Origin: a virus | IMG/VR virus record: IMGVR_UViG_3300029263_000579 | Location: 1 to 27,053 of that record | Strand: one strand, 5' to 3' | DNA: 27,053 nucleotides | Notes under the pieces: model-generated | Seen by the model: only the letters and a program-made list of their open reading frames with translations | Told to the model about the DNA's origin: nothing | The model's database searches: none | Part shown: piece after piece, positions 5,732 to 12,868 of the stretch | Position numbering within the stretch: the first letter of the stretch is position 1 | Layout: every line of letters begins with the position of its first letter | Program-made: the position numbers and the translations under genes

Positions 5732-8700
5732 ATGCGTCGAGAATTCAATCCAACTTTACGGGCTGCTTCGTCTCGTAAGGCTGTTAAAAAAACAATAGAA
5801 GATATAGTCGTCGATCTCACTCTTATGGAGGGGGATTCGACGACTTTGTATTATAGTGGAAGTCCTTTGATGCAAACGGGTGTGGTTGGCGATCCGAACA
5901 ATCAAGATATAATAGCAGGTGATGATGTGCCGAAGCCATCCGCCGTGTTTCCCGTTCTCGCTATTGGTCTTGCTACTGATGATGCAACAACAGACTCAGG
6001 AGATCCATCAATAAGACCTCCAGTTGGAGGATCTATCAAATACAATCAGGACGCTCCAAATAGGCCTTGTGTATTTTTCGATCTTAGTTCAATTCCTAGT
6101 GACGCTATCATAGAAGAAGCAACTTTAGAATTAGAATTAATGGAAGAAACCGACCCGACGCATAATTTATTTCTTAGTCTGTTCGACGGTCCCGGCCGAT
6201 CGCCGTTGCCACAGGAACTTCCTGAAAACGTATGGCCTGATTCGTTAACTCTTGAGGCTTTAAATTTAAGTCGTCACGCTACTCCTAATGCTACTTGGAA
6301 TTATTATGATAGTAGTATTAACAATAGCAATAGATGGAAAAGTATTCCCGCCGAAGAAGGAACTTTTCTTCCCAATCCAATTGGTATGATGCAAAATACA
6401 AGAAGAAGTGATTACCCAGAACCTTCAGAGAGTTATGATGAACAGAGGATTGATCCGAGTAGCGACAGTTTCCCCACCGAATCCTATGGTCATATTGGAT
6501 ATGGTATAGACGGTGGTGGTTTCGTTGAAAATTACCCGCATACGTCTGAGGATCTGGTAGTAGAGGATAGTGACTCCACATTTGTGTTTGATGTCACCGA
6601 TCAGGTTCAATATGGATATGACACCAACAATAAAAAATGTAACCTGATTGTTCGTGCTACCAATCAGGGACCAAATTTGGCGGCTGCTTCTCCAGACGCT
6701 CAAGTTGAAATTGAACCAGTGAAGTTAGATTCTGTTCATATATCAGATACACCAACTGGTGCTGTGCTTGACCCCCCTGAAGAAGAACAAGAACAAACAG
6801 TACATTGCGTTCTCGAAGGTCTAGAAAATGCCACAGAACCTGTAACATATCAGTGGTGGAAAGAATCTGCTGCCTTGGAACCATTTGGTGAGTTAGATGT
6901 CACTCCGGCTGGGAACGTGAAAGAAAACGGCGTCGGCCTTGTGGCGGTATCTAATGCAATATCTGTTGGTGGTGATCCACCAACAAACGTACTTCAGTTT
7001 GATTGGATTACTATATCGCCTGGAGGCGTCCAAACGACGCAACAAATTTCCAGTTCCACCCCAATTCGAGATGATGTACTTGACTCCTACAGTATCCCCG
7101 GAGATTTAGGAAATCATAATTTAAAATGTGTTATTACAATTTCCAATCCAGAACTAGAGTTCGACGAGATGGATATCATTGACTTCGGCACGATCAGTTT
7201 TGATTTAGAGGGAGTTTTAACTGTTACTGTCACGACTGGTCCGGATGCTCTCGAAGAAGTGGTAAATGGAAATAGATTGCAAGTCACATCGACGGTTACT
7301 GGTGTAGTTGCACCTACGTTCGATTATGAATTTGCTAAAGATGGCACCATAATTGATTCGCAATCGGATGTGAGTGATTTAAATTCTGGTCTCTACGATA
7401 TTATTTTACCCCCAGATGTGCCTGGGAATGGTATTTATAGTATTACCACTGTTTTAAAAGAGGGTGGAATTCAGGTTGATGATAAAACATTAACGTGGAG
7501 TTATGATGTTGAAGCAGTACCTCCTGTTTCTTGGGTTGAGGTTCCTGAATATAGAAGTGGAGTGTACAAATTAAAGGACACTCCTACTTCTCCCCCACTT
7601 CTTACACAACCTAACAGATGGGATGACTCGGTCTCAGAGCCTTGTCTTGATTTTCCAAGCGATATTCAGTTTTCTCCTGACTTTAATGTAGATCTGGAGG
7701 TAATTGAGGTTTCTAAATGTGCAGGTGATGGTAGTTTCAGTGGTAAACCATACCTCCTAAACAATACTAATACTACTATTGCATTCTTGGCTCCCAACGG
7801 CGCCCAGTCGAACGGGGCCACTCCCTGCCCGCAAGGACTGAATCAGTTTGGTGTAGCATTAGACAGATATCCTCGGCTCATCGAGGGAGAAGATATTCCA
7901 ATTACCGTATTCTCCAAGTTTGGATTTGGCGGAGAATGGGAAGCCGGTAGCGGGCCGGATGGAAATGGATTAACACGACCCACGGACATGGCAGTATGGT
8001 CAGCCAATGGGGGTTGGAGATATTATGTTGCGTACAGTTATTTGTGTAAATTGGTTCCTATTACTGTGTGTCTTACTGGAAATATACAAGCCTTAAATAA
8101 CCCATCCCAACTTAATGATATTTCTCTCGCCGATACGGAATATAGCAACACATTGGGTGATGTAAATAGGGAATTGAATACTTGTAGTAGTACGTTTGGC
8201 AATGATGCAAGCTCTACAGTTACAGGATGGTTACAGATCGCTGGGCCTCCTTTACCAACCGAAGGTACAGATCTAGGAGAAACATGGTTCTTCCATTTCC
8301 GAGATGGTTGGTCTGCTGGAAGACTTGGCGAAAAAGGAAAGTTTGAACCAACTGATATTGATTCATCTCTTCACTTTACTGGAGGAATACCACGCCCAAC
8401 TGAAGAAATGCTTACTAGTTGGCCAAATCCGTCTGATTTTATGACTGAGACTGGTGGTACGCCAAGCGGACAAAGCTTAGCCATGATACCAGAAGCAAAT
8501 CCTTTACTGTGGAATCCTCAATCTGGATTTGATCTAACGTACCCATCTCATATAGTACATGCTCGACTCGGTATTGATCCGGAATCACCAAATACCTTTA
8601 ATGGAGATCCATGTGCTGGTGTTCCCACTCCACTATTAGTTAGAGAGTCTCAACTAACTAAAAATGAATCTCTTTATGGGTATATGAAATTAGGTGATGA

Positions 8701-9277
8701 TTTCAGCCACGAGGCAAATCCTTCTAACGCAAACCATTATGGACCAGGATCTGTATCACCGTTAATTTGTGGTACATATATGGCCGTGTGCGTTGAACCC
8801 GATCAGGAGTCTCCTGATAATACGGACTACTTTGATCGATTCGGTAATCCGTTACCACCCGATGACCGCGAGTCGTTGGCGTTTCATAAATGGGTGATCG
8901 ATCATCCCGATTATCAATACATTGTCGAAGTTTATAGAACTGATGTTTTGGGCGTTAGGAATCTGCACGGTATAATATGCAGCAACAGTAGCAAGGCATT
9001 CCGAGCTGATATTACTGTTGAGAACGAAACCCAATTTCCTAGAAGTATATACTGGCAATGGAGCAGTAATAAGTTCTTAAGTTCTGCTTTCTATAAAGCA
9101 GGTGACGAATTGATAGTGTACATGTTTAATGATAGTAGTGAGTTGACGAATGCCATTACACAGGCTAAAGTAAAGTATGTGGGTGCATTCTCTGGAATTA
9201 ATGATAATGGATCTAACCTAGTCACATTCAATGAGACTTCAGCAATAAACATAGGAATTCCTGATATACCTACTTGA
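5732..9277 (+). CDS. large virion/adhesin protein with DNRLRE-like and Ig-like domains, 1181 aa
   Basis: The start is set by a GGAGA ribosome site. After a basic N-terminus (about 1-30) comes a DNRLRE-like beta-sandwich: NRPCVFFDLSSIPSDAIIEEA near 110-130, TWNYYDSS near 190, and FVFDVTDQVQYGYDTNN near 285-300, which match the FDLSSIP, TWN and DVT-x-x-VQ marks of that family. At least two Ig-like segments follow, one around 350-400 with VTYQWWKES and one around 500-600 with YEFAKDG. The remaining half is Gly/Pro/Asn-rich with no assigned domain. Such proteins usually sit on the virion surface, as fibres, whiskers or capsid decorations, and bind glycans. It lies alone on the + strand among small genes, far from the other structural genes. 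Its stop codon is part of the next promoter. Confidence 0.8.
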   Translation: MRREFNPTLRAASSRKAVKKTIEDIVVDLTLMEGDSTTLYYSGSPLMQTGVVGDPNNQDIIAGDDVPKPSAVFPVLAIGLATDDATTDSGDPSIRPPVGGSIKYNQDAPNRPCVFFDLSSIPSDAIIEEATLELELMEETDPTHNLFLSLFDGPGRSPLPQELPENVWPDSLTLEALNLSRHATPNATWNYYDSSINNSNRWKSIPAEEGTFLPNPIGMMQNTRRSDYPEPSESYDEQRIDPSSDSFPTESYGHIGYGIDGGGFVENYPHTSEDLVVEDSDSTFVFDVTDQVQYGYDTNNKKCNLIVRATNQGPNLAAASPDAQVEIEPVKLDSVHISDTPTGAVLDPPEEEQEQTVHCVLEGLENATEPVTYQWWKESAALEPFGELDVTPAGNVKENGVGLVAVSNAISVGGDPPTNVLQFDWITISPGGVQTTQQISSSTPIRDDVLDSYSIPGDLGNHNLKCVITISNPELEFDEMDIIDFGTISFDLEGVLTVTVTTGPDALEEVVNGNRLQVTSTVTGVVAPTFDYEFAKDGTIIDSQSDVSDLNSGLYDIILPPDVPGNGIYSITTVLKEGGIQVDDKTLTWSYDVEAVPPVSWVEVPEYRSGVYKLKDTPTSPPLLTQPNRWDDSVSEPCLDFPSDIQFSPDFNVDLEVIEVSKCAGDGSFSGKPYLLNNTNTTIAFLAPNGAQSNGATPCPQGLNQFGVALDRYPRLIEGEDIPITVFSKFGFGGEWEAGSGPDGNGLTRPTDMAVWSANGGWRYYVAYSYLCKLVPITVCLTGNIQALNNPSQLNDISLADTEYSNTLGDVNRELNTCSSTFGNDASSTVTGWLQIAGPPLPTEGTDLGETWFFHFRDGWSAGRLGEKGKFEPTDIDSSLHFTGGIPRPTEEMLTSWPNPSDFMTETGGTPSGQSLAMIPEANPLLWNPQSGFDLTYPSHIVHARLGIDPESPNTFNGDPCAGVPTPLLVRESQLTKNESLYGYMKLGDDFSHEANPSNANHYGPGSVSPLICGTYMAVCVEPDQESPDNTDYFDRFGNPLPPDDRESLAFHKWVIDHPDYQYIVEVYRTDVLGVRNLHGIICSNSSKAFRADITVENETQFPRSIYWQWSSNKFLSSAFYKAGDELIVYMFNDSSELTNAITQAKVKYVGAFSGINDNGSNLVTFNETSAINIGIPDIPT

Positions 9278-9301
9278 CATCCGTGAAGTATCGTGTATAA
9301 T
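9274..9301 (+). promoter_or_regulatory. consensus sigma70 promoter for tRNA-Ile (16-bp spacer)
   Basis: Perfect TTGACA (9274-9279) and TATAAT (9296-9301) are separated by 16 bp. The -35 box contains the stop codon of the 1181-aa gene. The expected transcription start, about 9308, is only a few bases before the tRNA, so the tRNA has its own promoter and heads the accessory island. Confidence 0.88.
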
Positions 9302-9314
9302 TACATGAACTGAA

Positions 9315-9387
9315 GCGCCGTGGGAGGAATGGTTTTCTCAGGCCGACTTATAATCGGCCAAACGTGGTTCGAATCCACGACGGCGTA
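9315..9387 (+). tRNA. tRNA-Ile (anticodon UAU)
   Basis: A full cloverleaf can be drawn. Acceptor strands GCGCCGT and ACGGCGT pair with one terminal G-U. The D arm contains TGG. The anticodon stem GCCGA/TCGGC encloses loop CTTATAA with anticodon TAT at 9349-9351. The T arm is CGTGG-TTCGAAT-CCACG, and the discriminator is A. No CCA is encoded. UAU would read AUA, a codon the phage uses but G+C-richer hosts often avoid. The D stem is weak (three pairs), which slightly lowers certainty of the amino-acid call. Confidence 0.85.
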
Positions 9388-9406
9388 TTAACCAAGGATA
9401 TTTGTT

Positions 9407-9775
9407 ATGGAACGAGAACCAACAATCTATGTTGCAGGACCCATGCGTGGGTTCGAGAACTACAACTACCCTGCCTTTGACCGTTGCGCCCGTGTGCTTC
9501 GTGAGCAGGGTTGGCAGGTAATCAATCCAGCAGAACTGGATCGTGAACAGGGCAAACCTACTTCGCCCTCTTACGACTTTGATCCAGACAACTGCTACGA
9601 GGACCATGAGTTTATGCGTGCCGCACTGAAGCGGGATATGGACTCTATCTGTGATCAGTGTACGGCAATCTACATGATGTCTGGGTGGGAGAAGAGCAAG
9701 GGAGCAAATGCTGAACTTGCCTTAGCTAGAGCATTGGGTATTAAAGTTTTTTACGAGGCACCCCTCCCTAAATGA
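9407..9775 (+). CDS. DUF4406 / nucleoside 2-deoxyribosyltransferase-like protein, 122 aa
   Basis: The N-terminus IYVAGPMRGFENYNYPAF followed by LREQGWQVINPAELD is the mark of the DUF4406/NDT-like Rossmann fold: the nucleotide-site AGPMRG loop, then an N-P-A-E strand end. A later DMDSICDQCTAIYMMSGWEKSKGANAELALARALGIKVFY gives the D-x-x-x-x-x-x-L-x-GWE-x-S-x-GA-x-x-E pattern with a candidate catalytic glutamate in GANAELA. Relatives cleave or exchange N-glycosidic bonds of nucleosides, so a role in nucleotide metabolism is likely; the exact substrate is unknown. The ribosome site is AAGG. It overlaps the next gene by four bases (ATGA). Confidence 0.8.
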   Translation: MEREPTIYVAGPMRGFENYNYPAFDRCARVLREQGWQVINPAELDREQGKPTSPSYDFDPDNCYEDHEFMRAALKRDMDSICDQCTAIYMMSGWEKSKGANAELALARALGIKVFYEAPLPK

Positions 9776-10578
9776 TCTCCCCGATCAATCACACTCATGA
9801 ACTAATAAATCTAGATCCCCAAAAAATATCGATGTCTCTGGTATCGATGTCTGAAGTGGTAAAGATCCAGAAAGAAATTAGCAAAGCGGTCTGGCGTCCT
9901 GCACCAGGCCGCAAATTTGGTTTTATGGTTTTCCATGATACTCAGGTGATTGGTGCTTTGTCTTTTGCCAGTCCAGTGATCAATCTTGGAGTCCGAGACG
10001 AGTACCTCAATCTGCCTAAAGATAAGTCTGAAAAAGGCAGATCTCTTAGGCAGTATGTTGACATGTCAGTCTGTGTTGGACTACAGCCTCTTGCATGGTA
10101 CTGGAATATAGGCAAACTCATAGCGTCTCTAGGAGCGTCTAGGATCGTCTCTGATCATTACCACAGATCCTACGGAGATACCCTCCAAGGAGTCATCACA
10201 ACGTCTCTGTATGGACGAGGGACGCAGTACAACCGCGTCTTTCGGTTCTTAGGGTATACGAAGGGATACGGACACGAACATGTCTCTGAGGACGCTTACA
10301 GAGAGATGCTGAAGTGGATGAAGGAGAACGATGTGCCTATTCCTTCCTGTGCCTTTGGTGCGGGTAGTAATCCTCGGATGCGAAGAATATCTGCCTATAA
10401 TAAGGCAAGAGGATTGAAGAACAACCTAAAGCATGGAAAGAAACGAGGAGTGTATTACCGACCGTGTGAAAATAGGTCTCTTGAAGATATCGTAGATCTC
10501 TGGTATAATCGCTGGGGTAAACCAAGATATGAAAGGGTCAAAGATATGACTCCCCCCTATAGAACAGGACTAGAATGA
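9772..10578 (+). CDS. DUF4338 (DruA-like) protein, 268 aa
   Basis: The sequence follows the DUF4338 pattern. A strand pair FGFMVFHDTQVIGALSFASPV lies at residues 49-69 with RDEYLNL near 75-81. Next come DMSVCVGLQPLAWYWNIGKL near 97-116 and YGDTLQGVITTSLYGRGTQYNR near 134-155. Then FLGYTKGYGHEH, as in proteins with the G-K-L-L-A and TTSLYG-x-x-S-Q-Y-N-R blocks. The family includes DruA of the Druantia defence system; many phages carry single members of unknown biochemical role, and the fold is thought to be acetyltransferase-like. Here it is coupled by ATGA overlaps on both sides to a DUF4406 gene and a DNA-repair-type gene, which points to nucleotide or DNA modification. No partner Druantia helicase is present. 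Confidence 0.65.
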   Translation: MISPINHTHELINLDPQKISMSLVSMSEVVKIQKEISKAVWRPAPGRKFGFMVFHDTQVIGALSFASPVINLGVRDEYLNLPKDKSEKGRSLRQYVDMSVCVGLQPLAWYWNIGKLIASLGASRIVSDHYHRSYGDTLQGVITTSLYGRGTQYNRVFRFLGYTKGYGHEHVSEDAYREMLKWMKENDVPIPSCAFGAGSNPRMRRISAYNKARGLKNNLKHGKKRGVYYRPCENRSLEDIVDLWYNRWGKPRYERVKDMTPPYRTGLE

Positions 10579-11159
10579 ACATATTTGCCGTACAAAGTAA
10601 TCCAAAAACTGCCGCAATCGAACTGTGCGATCAGCACATCGTCAAGATGCCTATCGAATCGGCACAGATGCTCTCGACGGCACATCGCTGCCTCGACGGA
10701 GATCGCTTCGAGGATCGTACCAAGAACGGACGTAGATACACCCGATGGATCCTCTCAGACGAGCGTGAGAGCGTCCTGTACAAGTCCACGATGCGTGGAC
10801 ACCCGTGTACTCAGTGGACGATGGAGAGTCTACAGAACTACCTCTGGTTGTCTATCCATGCTCTCGAAATGTGCGAGGAATACACACGACGGTACGACAA
10901 GAGGCATGGATCTCAGGATGTCATCGAATACCTTCGAGTCAACTACCCCAAAAACATGCCTAATGATTCTATGCGGTCATCCTTTGCTCAAGCAATGCCT
11001 AATGATTACAAGAGGCAAGATTCAGTGGAAGCCTATAGGCAGTATTACATCGGAGACAAACTGAGATTTGCCCGATGGAAAAATCCAGATAAAGTCCCTA
11101 GTTGGATTGACAAGGAACTTCTTCTAGAGTATAATAGTGGAGTACTGGTAAGGACATAA
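10575..11159 (+). CDS. pyrimidine-dimer DNA glycosylase-family (Pyr_excise-like) protein, 194 aa
   Basis: The N-terminus MNIFAVQSNPKTAAIELCDQHIVKM, with IESAQMLSTAHR at residues 27-38, is the signature of the PF03013-type family related to T4 DenV and widely found in phages. HPCTQWTMESLQNYLWL (about 76-92), then CEEYTRRYDKRH and FAQAMPNDYK, then AYRQYYIGDKLRFARWKN, complete the usual order. DenV removes pyrimidine dimers in DNA as a glycosylase/lyase, but for this longer family branch the activity has not been proven as far as I know. It is joined to the upstream gene by an ATGA overlap. A consensus promoter for the next unit lies inside its last 50 bases. Confidence 0.8.
   Translation: MNIFAVQSNPKTAAIELCDQHIVKMPIESAQMLSTAHRCLDGDRFEDRTKNGRRYTRWILSDERESVLYKSTMRGHPCTQWTMESLQNYLWLSIHALEMCEEYTRRYDKRHGSQDVIEYLRVNYPKNMPNDSMRSSFAQAMPNDYKRQDSVEAYRQYYIGDKLRFARWKNPDKVPSWIDKELLLEYNSGVLVRT
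11107..11135 (+). promoter_or_regulatory. consensus sigma70 promoter inside a gene end (17-bp spacer)
   Basis: Perfect TTGACA (11107-11112) and TATAAT (11130-11135) with a 17-bp spacer lie within the last codons of the glycosylase-family gene. It would start RNA at about 11142, reading through the structured non-coding region into tRNA-Lys. The match could be chance inside coding sequence, but it is identical in quality to the other promoters and is placed directly before a non-coding unit. Confidence 0.7.
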
Positions 11160-11354
11160 ACTTCTAAGGACGTAAACCATGTGGGAATGATCAACAATAT
11201 ATGACTGTTAAATAATTTATAATCTATTATGACAGTGACCTGAACACAAAAACTCAGGTGGTTCTAGGTTAACCAGTCCCCAGCACCTTGGCGGTTTAGA
11301 GATTACCGTACCCAAAACTCCAGGCGTAAGCGGGATTCGCCACCCGCATCTTTT
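11160..11354 (+). ncRNA. structured non-coding leader before tRNA-Lys (candidate RNA)
   Basis: This 195-bp stretch has no credible reading frame but several hairpins. They are ACCTGA/TCAGGT with a 10-nt loop; a GGTTAACC palindrome; a two-part stem TTGG-CGGT/ACCG-tac-CCAA (about 11288-11315); and GCGGG/CCCGC (about 11330-11347), followed by ATCTTTT just before tRNA-Lys. A TATAAT string at 11218-11223 has no good -35 partner. With the promoter at 11107 it would be transcribed as a 210-nt leader of the tRNA. It could be a small RNA or a processed tRNA leader; no known class is recognised. Confidence 0.45.
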
Positions 11355-11427
11355 GCCCTCTTAGCTCAGTTGGTAGAGCATCGGCCTTTTAAGCCGCAGG
11401 TCGAAGGTTCGAGTCCTTCAGGGGGTA
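11355..11427 (+). tRNA. tRNA-Lys (anticodon UUU)
   Basis: Acceptor strands GCCCTCT and AGGGGGT pair with two G-U wobbles. The D arm is AGCTC-AGTTGGTA-GAGC. The anticodon loop CTTTTAA gives TTT, with one T-C mismatch at the outer end of the stem. The T arm is GAAGG-TTCGAGT-CCTTC and the discriminator is A. No CCA is encoded. Confidence 0.93.
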
Positions 11428-11460
11428 TTTAAAAAACTTCGGAAAAACTCTCCAAGAGGG

Positions 11461-11488
11461 TTGACAACGAACACAGATCTGGTATAAT
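11461..11488 (+). promoter_or_regulatory. consensus sigma70 promoter for the HTH gene (16-bp spacer)
   Basis: Perfect TTGACA (11461-11466) and TATAAT (11483-11488) lie 16 bp apart. The predicted RNA start near 11495 gives a leader of about 75 nt with a GTCGA tandem, before the 90-aa gene at 11571. Confidence 0.88.
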
Positions 11489-11570
11489 TTACACAGTCGA
11501 GTCGAGGAACACGGATGCGATTCCAAGACTCTTAAACGAAAACAGCATCCACAATCGGAGTATTGCCACT

Positions 11571-11843
11571 ATGAGCAACACCACCACCAAGCGTCGTAAG
11601 GTCATGAACTATCTCTCCAACGGTAAGGGCCTCACCCCTCGGGAAGCCAAGAGCCGATTCGGTGTCGGTAACCTTCGGGCCACCATCAGCGACATCAAGT
11701 CGCAGGTTGAGTGCTTCGGAAACTGGGAGATCACGACCGAGTCGTGTGCTAACGGTAGCATCCGCTACTCGATGCAGGACACTCACCCTGGCACCCGCAT
11801 GTACGGGTTCGCCAACGACGGAAGTCGTTTCATGATCGCCTGA
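11571..11843 (+). CDS. small winged-helix/HTH-type protein, 90 aa
   Basis: The protein has a basic N-terminus (TTTKRRKVMNYLS), a helix-turn-helix-like block (GLTPREAKSRFGVGNLRATISDIKSQ, about residues 19-44) and a beta-rich C-terminal half ending YGFANDGSRFMIA. The G-L-T-x-x-E-A-x-x-x-[FY]-x-[IV]-x-x-[LP]-x-x-x-I-x-x-[LI] pattern is that of small phage HTH proteins annotated as HTH_39-like. It is preceded by its own consensus promoter and a weak GGAG site, and followed by a long palindrome. Its codons are clearly richer in G+C than its neighbours, suggesting strong expression or a separate origin. It is likely an early DNA-binding regulator; the target is unknown. Confidence 0.7.
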   Translation: MSNTTTKRRKVMNYLSNGKGLTPREAKSRFGVGNLRATISDIKSQVECFGNWEITTESCANGSIRYSMQDTHPGTRMYGFANDGSRFMIA

Positions 11844-11861
11844 TCATACAGGGTTCTGTTG

Positions 11862-11889
11862 GGGGGGAGGAATTGCAATTCCTCCCCCC
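11862..11889 (+). repeat. 28-bp perfect palindrome (14-bp arms)
   Basis: GGGGGGAGGAATTG is followed at once by its exact reverse complement. As RNA it would form a hairpin of at least 11 pairs. There is no T run after it, so it is not a standard terminator. It lies between the HTH gene stop and tRNA-Gly (six bases before the tRNA), so it could block 3'-exonucleases, guide tRNA 5' processing, or be a protein-binding site. Confidence 0.85.
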
Positions 11890-11895
11890 ACCAAT

Positions 11896-11968
11896 GCGTC
11901 TATAACTCAATTGGTAGAGTGTTAGTTTTCCAAACTAAATGTTGACGGTTCGAGTCCGTCTAGACGCT
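11896..11968 (+). tRNA. tRNA-Gly (anticodon UCC)
   Basis: Acceptor strands GCGTCTA/TAGACGC pair perfectly. The D arm is ACTC-AATTGGTA-GAGT. The anticodon stem TTAGT/ACTAA encloses loop TTTCCAA with anticodon TCC. The T arm is GACGG-TTCGAGT-CCGTC and the discriminator is T, as usual for glycine. It reads GGA. The tRNA ends two bases before the ATG of the next gene. Confidence 0.94.
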
Positions 11969-11970
11969 TT

Positions 11971-12570
11971 ATGAAGAATTTTACGATCTATCGTATTGGT
12001 AAAAAAGATGCAAAAGATTTACTTCTTGAATACCATTACTTGAAGGATCATTCCCGTGGATTTAAGAGTGGATATAACTATGGACTCTTTCGAGACGAAA
12101 CAATTTCATCAGAAGGACTTCTTGGGGTATGCATTTTCACAGGATTACCAGTTCCCGAATTGGCACAATCAGCATTCGGGTTACAACGTAATCAGCAGGA
12201 CGGACTTTTCGAACTTAGCAGGTTGTGTCTGCACCCATCCGTCCAAGGAAGTGAAAAAAATCTGGCGTCATGGTTCGTTTCAAGATGTCTGCGAAGGTTG
12301 CGAAAAACAACTATGGTTAGAGCGGTGTTAAGTTATGCTGATGCAGATTACCATGAAGGTACGATCTACAAAGCATCAAATTTTAATTACTATGGTTTGT
12401 CCGATTCAAAGAAAGATTTCTGGATCAAACAAGAAGATGGATCATTCTTAAAGCATAGTAGAGGTAAGATGAGCGGACTCGACGGAGAGTGGCGCCAACG
12501 AAGTAGAAAACACAGATACCTTATGGTCTACGATAAGACTTTGAAGGTACTCTGGAACAAGGAGAACTAA
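11971..12570 (+). CDS. Mom-like DNA-modifying acyltransferase, 199 aa
   Basis: The central block FELSRLCLHP (80-89), then ASWFVSRCLRRLRK (99-112), followed by SYADADYHEGTIYKASNF (121-138) and a C-terminal KHRYLMVYDK (180-189), matches the phage Mu Mom-like family of GNAT-fold proteins. Mom converts adenine in phage DNA to a carbamoylmethyl form that resists host restriction enzymes. The S-Y-A-D...H-x-G-T-I-Y-x-A-S-N-x-x-Y-x-G motif is the strongest mark. The start is forced by position: the ATG is two bases after tRNA-Gly and no other Met occurs for about 100 residues. There is no Shine-Dalgarno, so processing of the tRNA 3' end would leave an almost leaderless message. It is coupled to the next membrane gene with one base between. 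Confidence 0.75.
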   Translation: MKNFTIYRIGKKDAKDLLLEYHYLKDHSRGFKSGYNYGLFRDETISSEGLLGVCIFTGLPVPELAQSAFGLQRNQQDGLFELSRLCLHPSVQGSEKNLASWFVSRCLRRLRKTTMVRAVLSYADADYHEGTIYKASNFNYYGLSDSKKDFWIKQEDGSFLKHSRGKMSGLDGEWRQRSRKHRYLMVYDKTLKVLWNKEN

Positions 12571-12571
12571 A

Positions 12572-12838
12572 ATGTTTCGTAATACTGAAGTTAATACACT
12601 TGGATTTCTTACGGCGTCTGGTGCATTCTATGCACAACAGACCGATCAAGCAAATCTTTTCATGGGTTTGATTATCGCTACTGGAATTATTCTTGTGTAT
12701 CGTTTCCGAAAGGAAACCATCGAGGCACAAAATAATCTTGAAGAGCGTGAACGTGATGCCCGTCACGACGAACTTTGGACTCAGATCAGTAAGATCGAAG
12801 ATCAAGTTCATGATGAAATTTCTAAGATTAGGGATTGA
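12572..12838 (+). CDS. small membrane protein with C-terminal coiled coil, 88 aa
   Basis: The AAGGAG ribosome site lies at the end of the Mom-like gene. After a short N-terminus come one or two hydrophobic stretches (LGFLTASGAFYA, and FMGLIIATGIILVYRF near residues 30-45). A long charged helix then runs to the end (RKETIEAQNNLEERERDARHDELW..., ending EDQVHDEISKIRD). That is an inner-membrane anchor with a cytoplasmic coiled coil. This layout occurs in spanin-like, holin-like and superinfection-related phage proteins, but no family can be named. Its stop TGA forms part of the next -35 box. Confidence 0.6.
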   Translation: MFRNTEVNTLGFLTASGAFYAQQTDQANLFMGLIIATGIILVYRFRKETIEAQNNLEERERDARHDELWTQISKIEDQVHDEISKIRD

Positions 12839-12862
12839 CAAACCCACCACAACGAGTATAAT
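12835..12862 (+). promoter_or_regulatory. consensus sigma70 promoter of the ncRNA (16-bp spacer)
   Basis: Perfect TTGACA (12835-12840) and TATAAT (12857-12862) with a 16-bp spacer. The -35 box overlaps the stop codon of the 88-aa gene. RNA is expected to begin near 12869. What follows is about 330 bp without an open frame, so the promoter serves a non-coding RNA. Confidence 0.9.
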
Positions 12863-12868
12863 ACTCGT
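12852..12868 (+). promoter_or_regulatory. operator-like inverted repeat over the -10 box
   Basis: ACGAGTA and TACTCGT are exact reverse complements separated by TAA. The -10 box sits in the centre, so a dimeric DNA-binding protein here would block or modulate RNA polymerase. The nearby HTH gene is one candidate; this is inference. Confidence 0.55.

Noticed and set aside
10479-10509. TTGAAG/TATAAT promoter-like pair inside the DUF4338 gene
   Set aside because: The -35 match is only partial and it lies in the middle of coding sequence with no unit beginning nearby.
11218-11223. TATAAT near tRNA-Lys as a separate promoter
   Set aside because: No acceptable -35 hexamer is present at 15-19 bp upstream, and a perfect promoter already lies at 11107.
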